From: Yinghuangia seranimata
Lineage (GTDB): Bacteria > Actinomycetota > Actinomycetes > Streptomycetales > Streptomycetaceae
Assembly: GCF_029953285.1 (NCBI RefSeq)
Contig: NZ_JASAOI010000044.1
Span: forward strand, 1 to 64,000
Direction of reading: 5' to 3'
DNA length: 64,000 nt
The notes below the pieces were generated by a model that saw nothing but the letters and a program-made list of their open reading frames with translations, was not told where the DNA came from and did not search any database. The translations under genes and the position numbers were made by a program. Shown here one piece after another: positions 42,091 through 49,720 of this stretch; position 1 is the stretch's first letter; every line of letters starts with the position of its first letter.

Positions 42091-42906
42091 TCAGCGGCGC
42101 GGCGGGTGCTGCGGCGGCTGCTGCGGCGGGAAGTGCACCGGCCCGTGCGGTCCGTCCGGCCCGCCCCAGGTCTGGCCCCGGTAGCCCTGCTGGCCCATGC
42201 CGAAGGCTCCGCCGCCGTGCGCGATCATGTTCGGCGGCACGGCCTCGATCGACTGCACGAGGACCCAGCCCTCGCCGATGAAGTTCAGCGTCCAGCCCTC
42301 GCCGGTCTGGCCGCGGCGCCGCCACACGCGGCTGGAGTTGGTCTGCGCCTCCAGGCGGGTCACCAGGCCGGCCGACCACGCGACCGCCGCGTCCGCGTCC
42401 ACGAACACCTCGTGCTGCGGCGTGACCTTCATGATCAGCGGATGCCCGGGGGTGGTCAGCGCGATCATGCCGGTGCCGCTGATCGCCAGGCCGTTGGTGC
42501 CGGGGCCCGCGCCTATATGGTGCTCCGACTCCAGCGCGACCGGCGTCCACATCAGACCGGGGTCGAGCGCCAGGACGGTGTCGTTGTCGACCACGAGCGC
42601 GTCGTTGAACAGCGGTACGAGGTGGATGTGCTGCGCCTGGTTGGCGAAGTACACCACGCCCGTGCCGGTGCAGCGCATCAGCGGCATGAACTCGGCGCCG
42701 TACGCGGCCGCGCGCAGCTCGCCGGGGGTGGGCATGTAGCCGTCGAAGTCGACCGCGCCGGTGAAGGCGACCATCGCACCCTTGCGGGCCAGGACCTCGG
42801 GCGCCGTCTGGCGGTCGATGGCGACCCGGAGCATCTGCGGGTTCTGCAAACTGAACCGGTCGTTCGACTGGATGGCGACGTTGTTGAACAGGGGACTCTG
42901 CACCAC
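42091..42906 (-). CDS. AIM24 family protein
   Basis: A 271-aa beta-rich protein of the AIM24/TRAP-like family. It begins QSPLFNNVAIQSNDRFSLQNPQMLRVAI (in parts), with VLARKGAMVAFTGAVDFDGY, MRCTGTGVVYFANQAQHIHLV, ISGTGMIALTTPGHPLIMKV, then RRRGQTGEGWTLNFIGEGWVLVQ, and a Pro/Gln/His tail (PPQQPPQHPPRR). Family function in bacteria is unknown. The GTG at 42906 (or 42903) starts at the conserved segment; the frame is open to 43038, but the extra part crosses the divergent promoter and has no Shine-Dalgarno. Confidence 0.85.
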   Translation of the reverse strand: MVQSPLFNNVAIQSNDRFSLQNPQMLRVAIDRQTAPEVLARKGAMVAFTGAVDFDGYMPTPGELRAAAYGAEFMPLMRCTGTGVVYFANQAQHIHLVPLFNDALVVDNDTVLALDPGLMWTPVALESEHHIGAGPGTNGLAISGTGMIALTTPGHPLIMKVTPQHEVFVDADAAVAWSAGLVTRLEAQTNSSRVWRRRGQTGEGWTLNFIGEGWVLVQSIEAVPPNMIAHGGGAFGMGQQGYRGQTWGGPDGPHGPVHFPPQQPPQHPPRR

Positions 42907-43055
42907 GCCATGATCCCGGGTCCACGCCGCTGCGGTGAACAAAGCGCGGCCCATCTCCAGCGCGCGGGCCCACGGCGTCACCCGCGCGAGTGTGCGCGGA
43001 CACACGTCGCCGAGCCCGGGGACATCCTTCTGTGACACCGTTACAGTGAGCGTTT

Positions 43056-43985
43056 ATGAGTGACAGCACCCCCGCGCCCGCCCACAGCGCCCTGCCGGAC
43101 CTCGGCCGCGTCGGCCTGTGGACCTCGGCCTTCGACTTCCTGCCGATCGCCCAACTGCGCGAGACCGCCGCCGAACTGGACGAGCTCGGCTACGGAGCCC
43201 TGTGGTTCGGCGAGACCGTCGGCCGCGAGGCCCTGACCCAGGCCCTCCTGATCCTCGAGTCCGCGCCGCGCATCCCCGTCGCCACGGGCATCGCCAACCT
43301 GTGGGCCCGCGACGCGGTCGCCATGAACGGCGGAGCCCGCACCCTCCGCGACGCGCACCCGGGACGCTTCCTCCTCGGCCTCGGCGTCAGCCACGCGCCG
43401 CTCGTCGAGGGCCTCCGGCCGGGCGGCAACGTGTACGACAAGCCGCTCAGCCTCATGCGGCGATACCTCGACGGCCTCGACAGCGCGCTCTACTTCGCAG
43501 CCGGCGGCGAGCAGCCGCGCCCGCCGCGGGTGCTGGCGGCGCTGGGCCCGCGCATGCTCGACCTCGCCCGCGACCGCGCCGAGGGCGCCCACACCTACCT
43601 GGTCACGCCGCAGCACACTGCGGACGCGCGGACGATCCTGGGACCCGACAAGTACCTGGCCGTCGAACAGGGCGCGGTGCTCACCACCGACCGCGAAACC
43701 GCCCTGCGACGCGGCCGCGAGCACCTGAAGCCCTACCTGAACCTGCCGAACTACCGGAACAACTGGCTGCGCCTCGGCCTGACCGAAGCGGACCTCGCCG
43801 ACGGCGGCAGCGAGCGACTCGTCGACGCCCTGGTGGTCTGGGGCGACGAGGCCACGATCCGTGCACGCGTCGACGAACAGTTCGCGGCCGGAGCGGACCA
43901 CGTGTGCCTCCAGGTGCTGGGGGAGTCGATGGTGGACCTGACCATCGAGGACTGGAGGCGTCTGGCCCCCGCACTCCTGACCTGA
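43056..43985 (+). CDS. F420-dependent LLM-class oxidoreductase
   Basis: A 309-aa luciferase-like protein. It has GRVGLWTSAFDFLPIAQL, LDELGYGALWFGETVGREAL, ATGIANLWARDAVAMNGGAR, HPGRFLLGLGVSHAPLVEG and the DRAEGAHTYLVTPQHT segment, all usual for the TIGR03620-like F420-binding group. The substrate is unknown. It is divergent from AIM24 and followed by the repeat island. Confidence 0.9.
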   Translation: MSDSTPAPAHSALPDLGRVGLWTSAFDFLPIAQLRETAAELDELGYGALWFGETVGREALTQALLILESAPRIPVATGIANLWARDAVAMNGGARTLRDAHPGRFLLGLGVSHAPLVEGLRPGGNVYDKPLSLMRRYLDGLDSALYFAAGGEQPRPPRVLAALGPRMLDLARDRAEGAHTYLVTPQHTADARTILGPDKYLAVEQGAVLTTDRETALRRGREHLKPYLNLPNYRNNWLRLGLTEADLADGGSERLVDALVVWGDEATIRARVDEQFAAGADHVCLQVLGESMVDLTIEDWRRLAPALLT

Positions 43986-44138
43986 GGCCGGCCCGACGCG
44001 CGGGTGCGGCCTGGACGGCGGGGGTGGCGGGTCGTCGGCTTGCGAACGTGCCGGTACGTGCGGGGTGGGCCTCGGCGGTTGCGGCGTGGAGGTCTCCTGC
44101 CATGCGCCGTTCCTGACCTGTCTGTTGGCGGTGTCCTG

Positions 44139-44291
44139 GCGCCCCTCCCGATTGTTGATGGTCCGCGCGGCCGACCGGCTGTCAAGCCGCAGTGGGGCCA
44201 TACGTGTTCACGCGGCCTGTCGTGTGCTGTTGGGGGCGGCTTGACAGCCGCCCGTCCGCGCAGACAACCCGGCAGCTATCGGGAGGGGCGC
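44139..44291. repeat. Long hairpin repeat, member B
   Basis: A 153-bp inverted repeat. The termini GCGCCCCTCCCGAT and ATCGGGAGGGGCGC are perfect complements, and inner arms GGCTGTCAAGCCGC and GCGGCTTGACAGCC pair perfectly. Same plan as members A, C and D. Confidence 0.85.
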
Positions 44292-44543
44292 GGGGTGTGA
44301 AGGCGCTTTGGTTGCGTTTGCCGTGCCGGGCTGCGGTCCCAGCGTGGTCGCCGCCGACTCCGTCGTCGGAAAGGCCCGCACCCCGCTCCCCCCGCCACCC
44401 GCTCCACGACCCTGGGAACCAAATGGACGCTGAGCGTCCATTCCGTTCCCGCGATCATGAACAGCGCCGCCAAAATACCGGATTCAGGGCCTTTATGCTC
44501 GCTGGGAGTGCGGAATCGGTGCCCGCCGGCCTCCCGCACCGTG

Positions 44544-44589
44544 ATCATGAGAGGTTCGCGGCAACATATTGCCGCGAACCTCTCATGAT
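44544..44589. repeat. Perfect 21-bp inverted repeat
   Basis: Arms 44544-44564 and 44569-44589 are perfect complements around a 4-nt CATA loop. The arm begins ATCATGAGAGGTTCGCGG. The element CCTCTCATGATCTTGG recurs at 44579 and 44663. It forms a very stable hairpin but sits in a gap with no nearby stop codon. Confidence 0.85.
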
Positions 44590-44759
44590 CTTGGTCATCC
44601 CCGGGCGCCCCCGCGCCCCCCCACCGTTATATTGTGCGGGCCGCCGAAAATTAGCGCCCCCCACCTCTCATGATCTTGGAAAGCCCGGGCCGCCCCGGCG
44701 CCCACCACGCTGGGACCGCGACCCGGCAACGCGAAAGCACCCGATGCGCCTCCACACCG

Positions 44760-44914
44760 CCTCCCCCTCCCGATAGTTGCCGCGGTTTTCAGCGCGGCCG
44801 GGCGGCTGTCAAGGCGCCTCCTGGAGCACGGGACGGGCCGCCGTTCCAGTGGAGATCCACCGCGCCTTGACAGCCGTTCGGCCGCGCGGACAATCACAAA
44901 TCGGGAGGGGGAGG
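44760..44914. repeat. Long hairpin repeat, member C
   Basis: A 155-bp inverted repeat. The termini CCTCCCCCTCCCGAT and ATCGGGAGGGGGAGG are perfect complements. Inner GGCGGCTGTCAAGGCGC pairs with GCGCCTTGACAGCC. It ends about 140 bp before the glycosyltransferase start. Confidence 0.85.
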
Positions 44915-45054
44915 TGGCCGCCGCCGGCGTGCAGGCCAGGGGATGGTGCAGGTCTTCGACTCCCGCGCCGCAGCGGAACAGCCCGGCTCCCCACCTGCCA
45001 GACTCGTCCGAGCCCCGCGCGGTCGCCGGAGGCGGTGTGTCGGGGAGGAACAGG

Positions 45055-46689
45055 GTGGGTACGGCGGTCGCGGGCGCCGCGCGACAGGTGGCCGACCGGG
45101 TCGGCGCGGCCTCACCGCGCCGGCGTTCGCGCGCCCTCATGCCGGTCGGCTGCGGCCTGGTCACCCTCCTCCTGTGCCTGTTCCGCATCACGCACCCGGT
45201 CCTGTGGCGGGACGAGTTGGCGACCTGGACCGCCGCACGGCGCGACACGTCCGAGCTCGTCCGCATGCTCGGCGACATCGACGCCTCGTCGGGCGCGTAC
45301 TACCTGTTCATGCACGCATGGACGGCCGTGTTCGGGGACAGCGTGCTGGCCTTGCGGCTGCCGTCAGCGCTCGCGATGGCCGGGACCGCCGCGTGTGTCG
45401 CGGTGCTCGCCCGGCGGTCGTTCGGGCCCGCGGCCGGAGGCGCCGCGGGGCTCGTCTTCGCGCTGATCCCGGCCGTGTCGCGCTACGGACAGGAGGCCCG
45501 GGCGTACGCGTTCGTCTGCCTGACCGCCGCCGTCGCGACGCTGCTGCTCCTCCGTGCGATCGACGCGGGGCCGCGCCTGCGGCCGTGGTCCTGGTACGCG
45601 GCGGCGGTCGCGCTCACCGGCGGCTGGCACCTGGTCGCGCTGGCCGTACTCGTCGGCCACGCAGCGTTCGCCCTGCAAAGGCGCTCCGCCCGTGGCCCGT
45701 TCCTGCTCGCCGTCGCAGCAGGCCTGGTGCCGCTCGTCCCGCTGTTCGCACTCGGGGCGAGCCAGCGCGCGGCACAGATCGAGTGGATCCCGGCCCCCGA
45801 CACGGACATGGTCCAGGGCATGCTGCCGCGCGTGGTGGCCTCGGGCCCGGCCACCGCCGCCCTGCTGGTGCTCGCGATCGGGGCGTGCACCGGCCCCGCA
45901 CGGCGCACCGTCGCCTGCTGGTGGGCGGCCGCGGTGCTGCCGACGACCGCCGTACTCCTGGTCTCGATACTCGGCGACCAGTCGTACTTCCTGGCCCGCT
46001 ACCTGCTTTTCACACTGCCGGCCTGGGCGGTCCTCGCGGGACAGGGCGCCGCGCTGCTTGCCGCGAGACTCACACGCAGAACGACGCACCGACGGGTCGT
46101 CGTGGCCGCTGTCGTCCTCGCGCTCGCCGCCTGCGGACTGCCGGACCAGCGGACCCTGCGCGGCGTCGGCGCACACGAGCGGCGGTCCTACCCGGACCCG
46201 AGCCTCGGCACCTGGCTCGACTACGCGGCGGCCGCCGACGTGATCAGGGCCGACCTGCGCCCCGGCGACGGCATCGCCTACTCGGCGGCCGGCCAGCGGA
46301 TCTGGCACGTGGACGGCGGCATCGAGTACTACCTGGGCGACGATCACCGCCCGGACGACGTCCTGCGCGCGGCTTCGGGCCCCGACCGGGACACCCTGTG
46401 GTCGGTCGACTGCCCCGACCCGGACGCCTGCCTCGACCGAGCCGCCGCACCGAGGATCTGGCTGGTCGCCGTGAACCTGACAAGGCAGCCGGACAACCCG
46501 TACCGAGGCATCCGCACCGACACCGCGAACGCGCTACGGGCCCGCTACCACGTGGTGACCTCAACGCCCGTGCACGGTCTGACCGTCAGCCTGCTGGTAC
46601 CAGGCGCCACCCCACCCGCCCCGGAACCATGCACATCGGCACCCCAACTCACCTGGTCCGGAAGCGAATTCCTGAGCGACTGCCCCTGA
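45055..46689 (+). CDS. GT-C membrane glycosyltransferase, GT39/ArnT-like
   Basis: About 544 aa, with an N-terminal membrane helix, then the exposed catalytic loop WRDELATW (the Asp-Glu pair near residues 53-54) and DIDASSGAYYLFMHAWTAVFGDS, which are hallmarks of polyprenyl-phosphate-sugar-using GT-C enzymes. Nine to eleven membrane segments follow to about residue 360. The C-terminal 180 residues are soluble and extracytoplasmic (YSAAGQRIWHVDGGIEYYLGDDHRPDD, in parts). It should add sugars from a lipid-linked donor to a cell-surface glycan or protein. GTG 45055 (GGGGAGG upstream) and GTG 45037 are both possible starts. Flanked on each side by hairpin repeats C and X2. Confidence 0.85.
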   Translation: MGTAVAGAARQVADRVGAASPRRRSRALMPVGCGLVTLLLCLFRITHPVLWRDELATWTAARRDTSELVRMLGDIDASSGAYYLFMHAWTAVFGDSVLALRLPSALAMAGTAACVAVLARRSFGPAAGGAAGLVFALIPAVSRYGQEARAYAFVCLTAAVATLLLLRAIDAGPRLRPWSWYAAAVALTGGWHLVALAVLVGHAAFALQRRSARGPFLLAVAAGLVPLVPLFALGASQRAAQIEWIPAPDTDMVQGMLPRVVASGPATAALLVLAIGACTGPARRTVACWWAAAVLPTTAVLLVSILGDQSYFLARYLLFTLPAWAVLAGQGAALLAARLTRRTTHRRVVVAAVVLALAACGLPDQRTLRGVGAHERRSYPDPSLGTWLDYAAAADVIRADLRPGDGIAYSAAGQRIWHVDGGIEYYLGDDHRPDDVLRAASGPDRDTLWSVDCPDPDACLDRAAAPRIWLVAVNLTRQPDNPYRGIRTDTANALRARYHVVTSTPVHGLTVSLLVPGATPPAPEPCTSAPQLTWSGSEFLSDCP

Positions 46690-46697
46690 CCGGCGCG

Positions 46698-47140
46698 TTG
46701 ACGCAAGTGTGACGCGGACACCCCCGAATGAGGGAGTTCTGGTGATTCGCATACGTGACGGCAAAGTGATGGGGGGTCGAGGCCGTGCCCCCGACCGAAT
46801 CACGCAGGCGCGGCCCCACGCCGGAACGACCCTTGGCAGCGCAACATAACCAAGCAACAAAACCCGCCCGGAACCCCACGCAAACCGCAGCCCGGCCGCG
46901 CAGCGCCAGGAGCGGTGAAGCAGCACCGCAAAACGAAGCAACACCGCAGCCCGGCAGAGCAATAAAAACCCAAGAGCCACCACACCCCGCGCCCCTCCCG
47001 CCAGGTGCGAGGTGGTTCAGCGCGGACGGCCCGCGGGTCAAGCCGCAACAGGACAAGGCCACCTGACCAAGCGCTGCCAGCATCGGCTTGAGGCGCGGGC
47101 CGTCCGCGCGGAAAATCCAAAAGCGGGAGGGGCGTCAGGC
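46698..47140. repeat. Dispersed non-coding repeat, copy X2
   Basis: About 440 bp in the same orientation as X1 (1938-2437), starting 9 bp after the glycosyltransferase stop. The block 46726-46797 is essentially identical to X1. It contains a single copy of the 59-bp unit that is doubled in X1, and hairpin member D at its 3' end. It is similar at both ends, which indicates a discrete repeat unit. Confidence 0.85.
46990..47134. repeat. Long hairpin repeat, member D
   Basis: 145 bp, almost identical to member A: the same 12-bp complementary termini CGCCCCTCCCGC/GCGGGAGGGGCG and the same inner arms GGTCAAGCCG/CGGCTTGAGG. Lies immediately downstream of the aminotransferase gene. Confidence 0.85.
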
Positions 47141-47191
47141 CACCAAAACGCACCAGCCAAGCCCAGGTGCAGCAAAAAACCCGAGACGAGT

Positions 47192-48229
47192 TCAGCCAAG
47201 CAACGCCGCAACCGCCGAATCCACGTCAGCCTCCGTCGAATAAATATGGAACGAAGCCCGCACCCGCCCAGCCCGAACCGCCGCACGGATACCCGCCGCG
47301 TTCAAGGCAGCTTCGGCGCCCGGGCTGTCGACGGTGACAATCGCGCTGTTGCTCGTCGGACGACCCATCGCCGTCAGGAACCGGTTGGCCAGCGCCACAT
47401 TGTGCGCGTGGATGGTCTCCACGCCGATGCTCCGTACGATCGACAGGGCCGGCGTCGCCCCCACCCACGCGAACCACGCGGGCGACGTGTCGAAGCGGCG
47501 GGCGTCGTCGGACAGTCGAAGGGGAGGACCGTAGTAGGACGCATGCACGTCCTTCCCCGCGTACCACCCCGCCGCCACCGGCACGAACCGCTCACGGACC
47601 TCAGGCGCGAGGTACGCATAACCCGTGCCACGCGGGTTCATCAGCCACTTGTACCCGCCGACGGCGAGGACGTCGTAGCGGGAGGCGTCGACCGGCAGCC
47701 ATCCGACCGCCTGCGTCCCGTCGACGACGACCATCGCGTCGTGTGCCCGCGCCGCGGCGAGGATCTCGTCGTCGTCGGCGACGGTCCCGTCGGAGGACTG
47801 CACGAGGCTGTAGGCGACGACGTCCGTGCGCTCGTCAATGGACGCGGCCAGCTTGGCGAGCGGCACGGTGACGACCTCGACGCCGCGCGACTCGTGGACC
47901 ATCCAGGGGAACAGGTTGGAGGTGAACTCGACCTCCGGCACCACCACGCGGGTGCCCGGCGGGAGCGACGCCCCGACCGGTGCGAGGAGGCTGGACACAT
48001 TCGCTCCGGTGGCGACGTCGGCCGCCGGCACTCCGACCAGCGCCGCGAACTCCGCCCGCGCGCGGTCGGTTTCGGCGCCCCAGCCTTCCCAGCCGGTGTG
48101 CCCCACGCGCCAGTCGCGCTGCGCGGCGAGGACCGCTTCGTACGCGGGGGTCGGAGGGAGCCCGTAGCTGGCGGTGTTGAGCCATCCGGGTTCCGGCTGC
48201 CACAGGTCGCGTGCGTCGTCAGCGTTCAT
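47192..48229 (-). CDS. PLP-dependent class V aminotransferase
   Basis: A 345-aa cysteine-desulfurase/isopenicillin-N-epimerase-like protein. It starts with the substrate-side segment WLNTASYGLPPTPAYEAV and has ATGANVSSLLAPVGA and VVPEVEFTSNLFPW, the cofactor Asp in MVVVDGTQAVGWLPVDA, the Schiff-base Lys in VGGYKWLMNPRGTGYAYL, and a late Arg-rich RAAVRAGRVRASFHIYST. The substrate is unknown. It ends about 50 bp after repeat X2 and has a 15-bp stem hairpin and a 16-bp tandem repeat array upstream. Confidence 0.88.
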   Translation of the reverse strand: MNADDARDLWQPEPGWLNTASYGLPPTPAYEAVLAAQRDWRVGHTGWEGWGAETDRARAEFAALVGVPAADVATGANVSSLLAPVGASLPPGTRVVVPEVEFTSNLFPWMVHESRGVEVVTVPLAKLAASIDERTDVVAYSLVQSSDGTVADDDEILAAARAHDAMVVVDGTQAVGWLPVDASRYDVLAVGGYKWLMNPRGTGYAYLAPEVRERFVPVAAGWYAGKDVHASYYGPPLRLSDDARRFDTSPAWFAWVGATPALSIVRSIGVETIHAHNVALANRFLTAMGRPTSNSAIVTVDSPGAEAALNAAGIRAAVRAGRVRASFHIYSTEADVDSAVAALLG

Positions 48230-48283
48230 CGCCTGAACGTACGACGGCGGTTCGCGGGCGGCAAAGAGCCACCTCCGCGGGCC

Positions 48284-48322
48284 GGCGGTGTGTGGCGCAC
48301 AGGGGCGGCGCCACACACCGCC
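48284..48322. terminator. Terminator-like hairpin
   Basis: Perfect 15-bp stem GGCGGTGTGTGGCGC / GCGCCACACACCGCC with a 9-nt loop, upstream of the class V aminotransferase and downstream of the cupin gene. It may end cupin transcription. Confidence 0.75.
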
Positions 48323-48470
48323 TGCCGCCGCGTGTGCCCACAGGGGCGAGGCTCTCGCGGCGACGTGCGGACAATTCTGTGTGATCAGGGCGTTCCGGAA
48401 GAGCGATTCCACAGAATCGCCACCGAAACTCCGCAAAACCCCGGCCCTCCCGCGCAGCGGGTAGGGCACC

Positions 48471-48598
48471 AGGCCCGTCAAGCGCCCGACTCGTGAAGCG
48501 CCCAGTTCGTCAAGCGCCCGACGCGTGAAGCGCCCAGTTCGTCAGGCACACGACGCGTGAAGCGCCCAGTTCGTCAGGCACGCGACTCGTCAAGCATC
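48471..48598. repeat. 16-bp tandem repeat array (8 units, 32-bp dimers)
   Basis: Consecutive 16-bp units based on CGACTCGTGAAGCGCC alternating with CAGTTCGTCAAGCGCC, giving a 32-bp higher-order period (48487, 48519, 48551). The first unit is AGGCCCGTCAAGCGCC at 48471. It fills the gap before the cupin stop codon. No gene is present. Confidence 0.85.
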
Positions 48599-49100
48599 AG
48601 GCCCCGGGGTCCCCATCAGTGCGCGCCTGCAGCCAGTCGGGCCACGGCACAGGCGGGTTGGGCAGCGGAGTGATGTCCCGCTCGGCCAGCAGCCGCTCGA
48701 ATCCCGCCCGGTCGGCGGGTACCGCGCGGGGGTCTCCCGCCATGACCTCGTACAGTGTCGCGCCCTCGGGGCCGGCGATCAGCGGCCCGAACGCCGCCCC
48801 CTGTTCGAGGGTGATGTGCGTGCCCGCCGGGCACGGGCGGTCGCCGATCAGGACCTCGCCCGCGATGACGAACACGTAGTGCTCGGACATGTGGCCGTGC
48901 CGTTCCACCACGACGCCCGCGTCGTACCGTGCGTAGATCACCATGCGCTCGGGGGTCCACTCGAGGAACTTCTCCCACACCGACACCCGGCGTCCGCCGT
49001 GCGACTGTGCCTTGACCTCGTGCCAGGGCGTCTCGCTGATGTGTGTGACCGTCAGCCGCGGCGCCCGCGCTGCCGTGCCGTCCTGTGTGCCGTCCGGCAT
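48597..49100 (-). CDS. Cupin-domain protein
   Basis: A 167-aa single-cupin protein. The first half of the barrel has MVIYARYDAGVVVERHGHMSEHYVFVIAGEVLIG (in parts), with the metal-ligand pattern H-x-H-x(3)-E-H slightly altered, and the second half has GTHITLEQGAAFGP. It could be a small-molecule enzyme or a sensor; the substrate is unknown. Divergent from MaoC, with 116 bp between. Confidence 0.85.
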   Translation of the reverse strand: MPDGTQDGTAARAPRLTVTHISETPWHEVKAQSHGGRRVSVWEKFLEWTPERMVIYARYDAGVVVERHGHMSEHYVFVIAGEVLIGDRPCPAGTHITLEQGAAFGPLIAGPEGATLYEVMAGDPRAVPADRAGFERLLAERDITPLPNPPVPWPDWLQARTDGDPGA

Positions 49101-49216
49101 AGTGCACCCCTCGTGGACCGAAACCTAGCCGTTGGAAAAATAGTTTGCAAGGTCCACTATCCACCTCGCGGGAACTACGATGACACCCGACCGCTTCGCG
49201 TGACTGGGAGGCGCAC
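49101..49216. promoter_or_regulatory. Divergent promoter region, cupin / MaoC
   Basis: 116 bp between two divergent starts, with an A/T-rich core AAAAATAGTTTGCAAGG and a short inverted repeat ATAGT...ACTAT (11-bp spacer). It probably carries both promoters and a regulator site. No matching regulator gene is adjacent. Confidence 0.4.
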
Positions 49217-49669
49217 ATGCGCGTGTTCACCTCGTTCGACGACTTCGCCGCGCACAAGGGCGAGCACCTCGGGTTCGGCGAATGGCACGTCGTCGACCAG
49301 GACCGCATCGACCGCTTCGCCGACGCGACGGGCGACCACCAGTGGATCCACGTCGACCCGGAGCGCGCGAAGGAGGGCCCGTTCGGCACGACGATCGCGC
49401 ACGGCTACCTCACGCTGTCCATGATCCCCGTGCTGGGCAAGGACATCTTCCGCCTCGAGGGCCCGAAGATGATGGTCAACTACGGCACGGACAAGGTCCG
49501 GTTCCCGAGCCCGGTGCCGGTCGGCTCGCGCGTGCGCGTCGGCGCCGAGCTGCTGGACGTGCGCGAGGTCGCGCAGGGCCGCCAGATCACCATCAAGTAC
49601 ACCGTCGAGGTCGAGGGCCAGCCGAAGCCCGCGTGCGTCGCCGAGAGCCTGGTACTCGTCGTCCTGTGA
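49217..49669 (+). CDS. MaoC-like (R)-enoyl-CoA hydratase
   Basis: A 150-aa hotdog-fold protein. The catalytic loop reads RFADATGDHQWIHVDPERA (the D-x5-H hydratase motif), followed by GPFGTTIAHGYLTLSMIPVL (the conserved HG) and VPVGSRVRVGAEL. Length and motif fit the monomer-encoded MaoC dehydratases used in fatty acid or polyketide-linked metabolism. The ATG has GGGAGG upstream. Confidence 0.92.
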   Translation: MRVFTSFDDFAAHKGEHLGFGEWHVVDQDRIDRFADATGDHQWIHVDPERAKEGPFGTTIAHGYLTLSMIPVLGKDIFRLEGPKMMVNYGTDKVRFPSPVPVGSRVRVGAELLDVREVAQGRQITIKYTVEVEGQPKPACVAESLVLVVL

Positions 49670-49720
49670 CCGCGGGGCCCGCGCCGCGCCCGACCTCGAC
49701 GCGGGCCCCACCACACAGCC

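Larger units (their letters stand above)
43986..45054. other. Repeat-rich intergenic island, no gene supported
   Basis: 1.07 kb between the LLM oxidoreductase and the glycosyltransferase. It contains hairpin repeats B and C in opposite halves, a further inverted copy of their flanks (44292-44348 and 44703-44759), a perfect 21-bp palindrome and several ATCATGAGAGG-type motifs. Small open frames are low-complexity and their repeats are shared between strands, so none is called as a gene. Confidence 0.75.

Noticed and set aside
43986-45054. Insertion sequence in the repeat island
   Set aside because: Inverted repeats are present, but no transposase reading frame lies between them.
48471-48598. 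CRISPR array
   Set aside because: The 16-bp units are contiguous with no unique spacers, and no cas genes are present.
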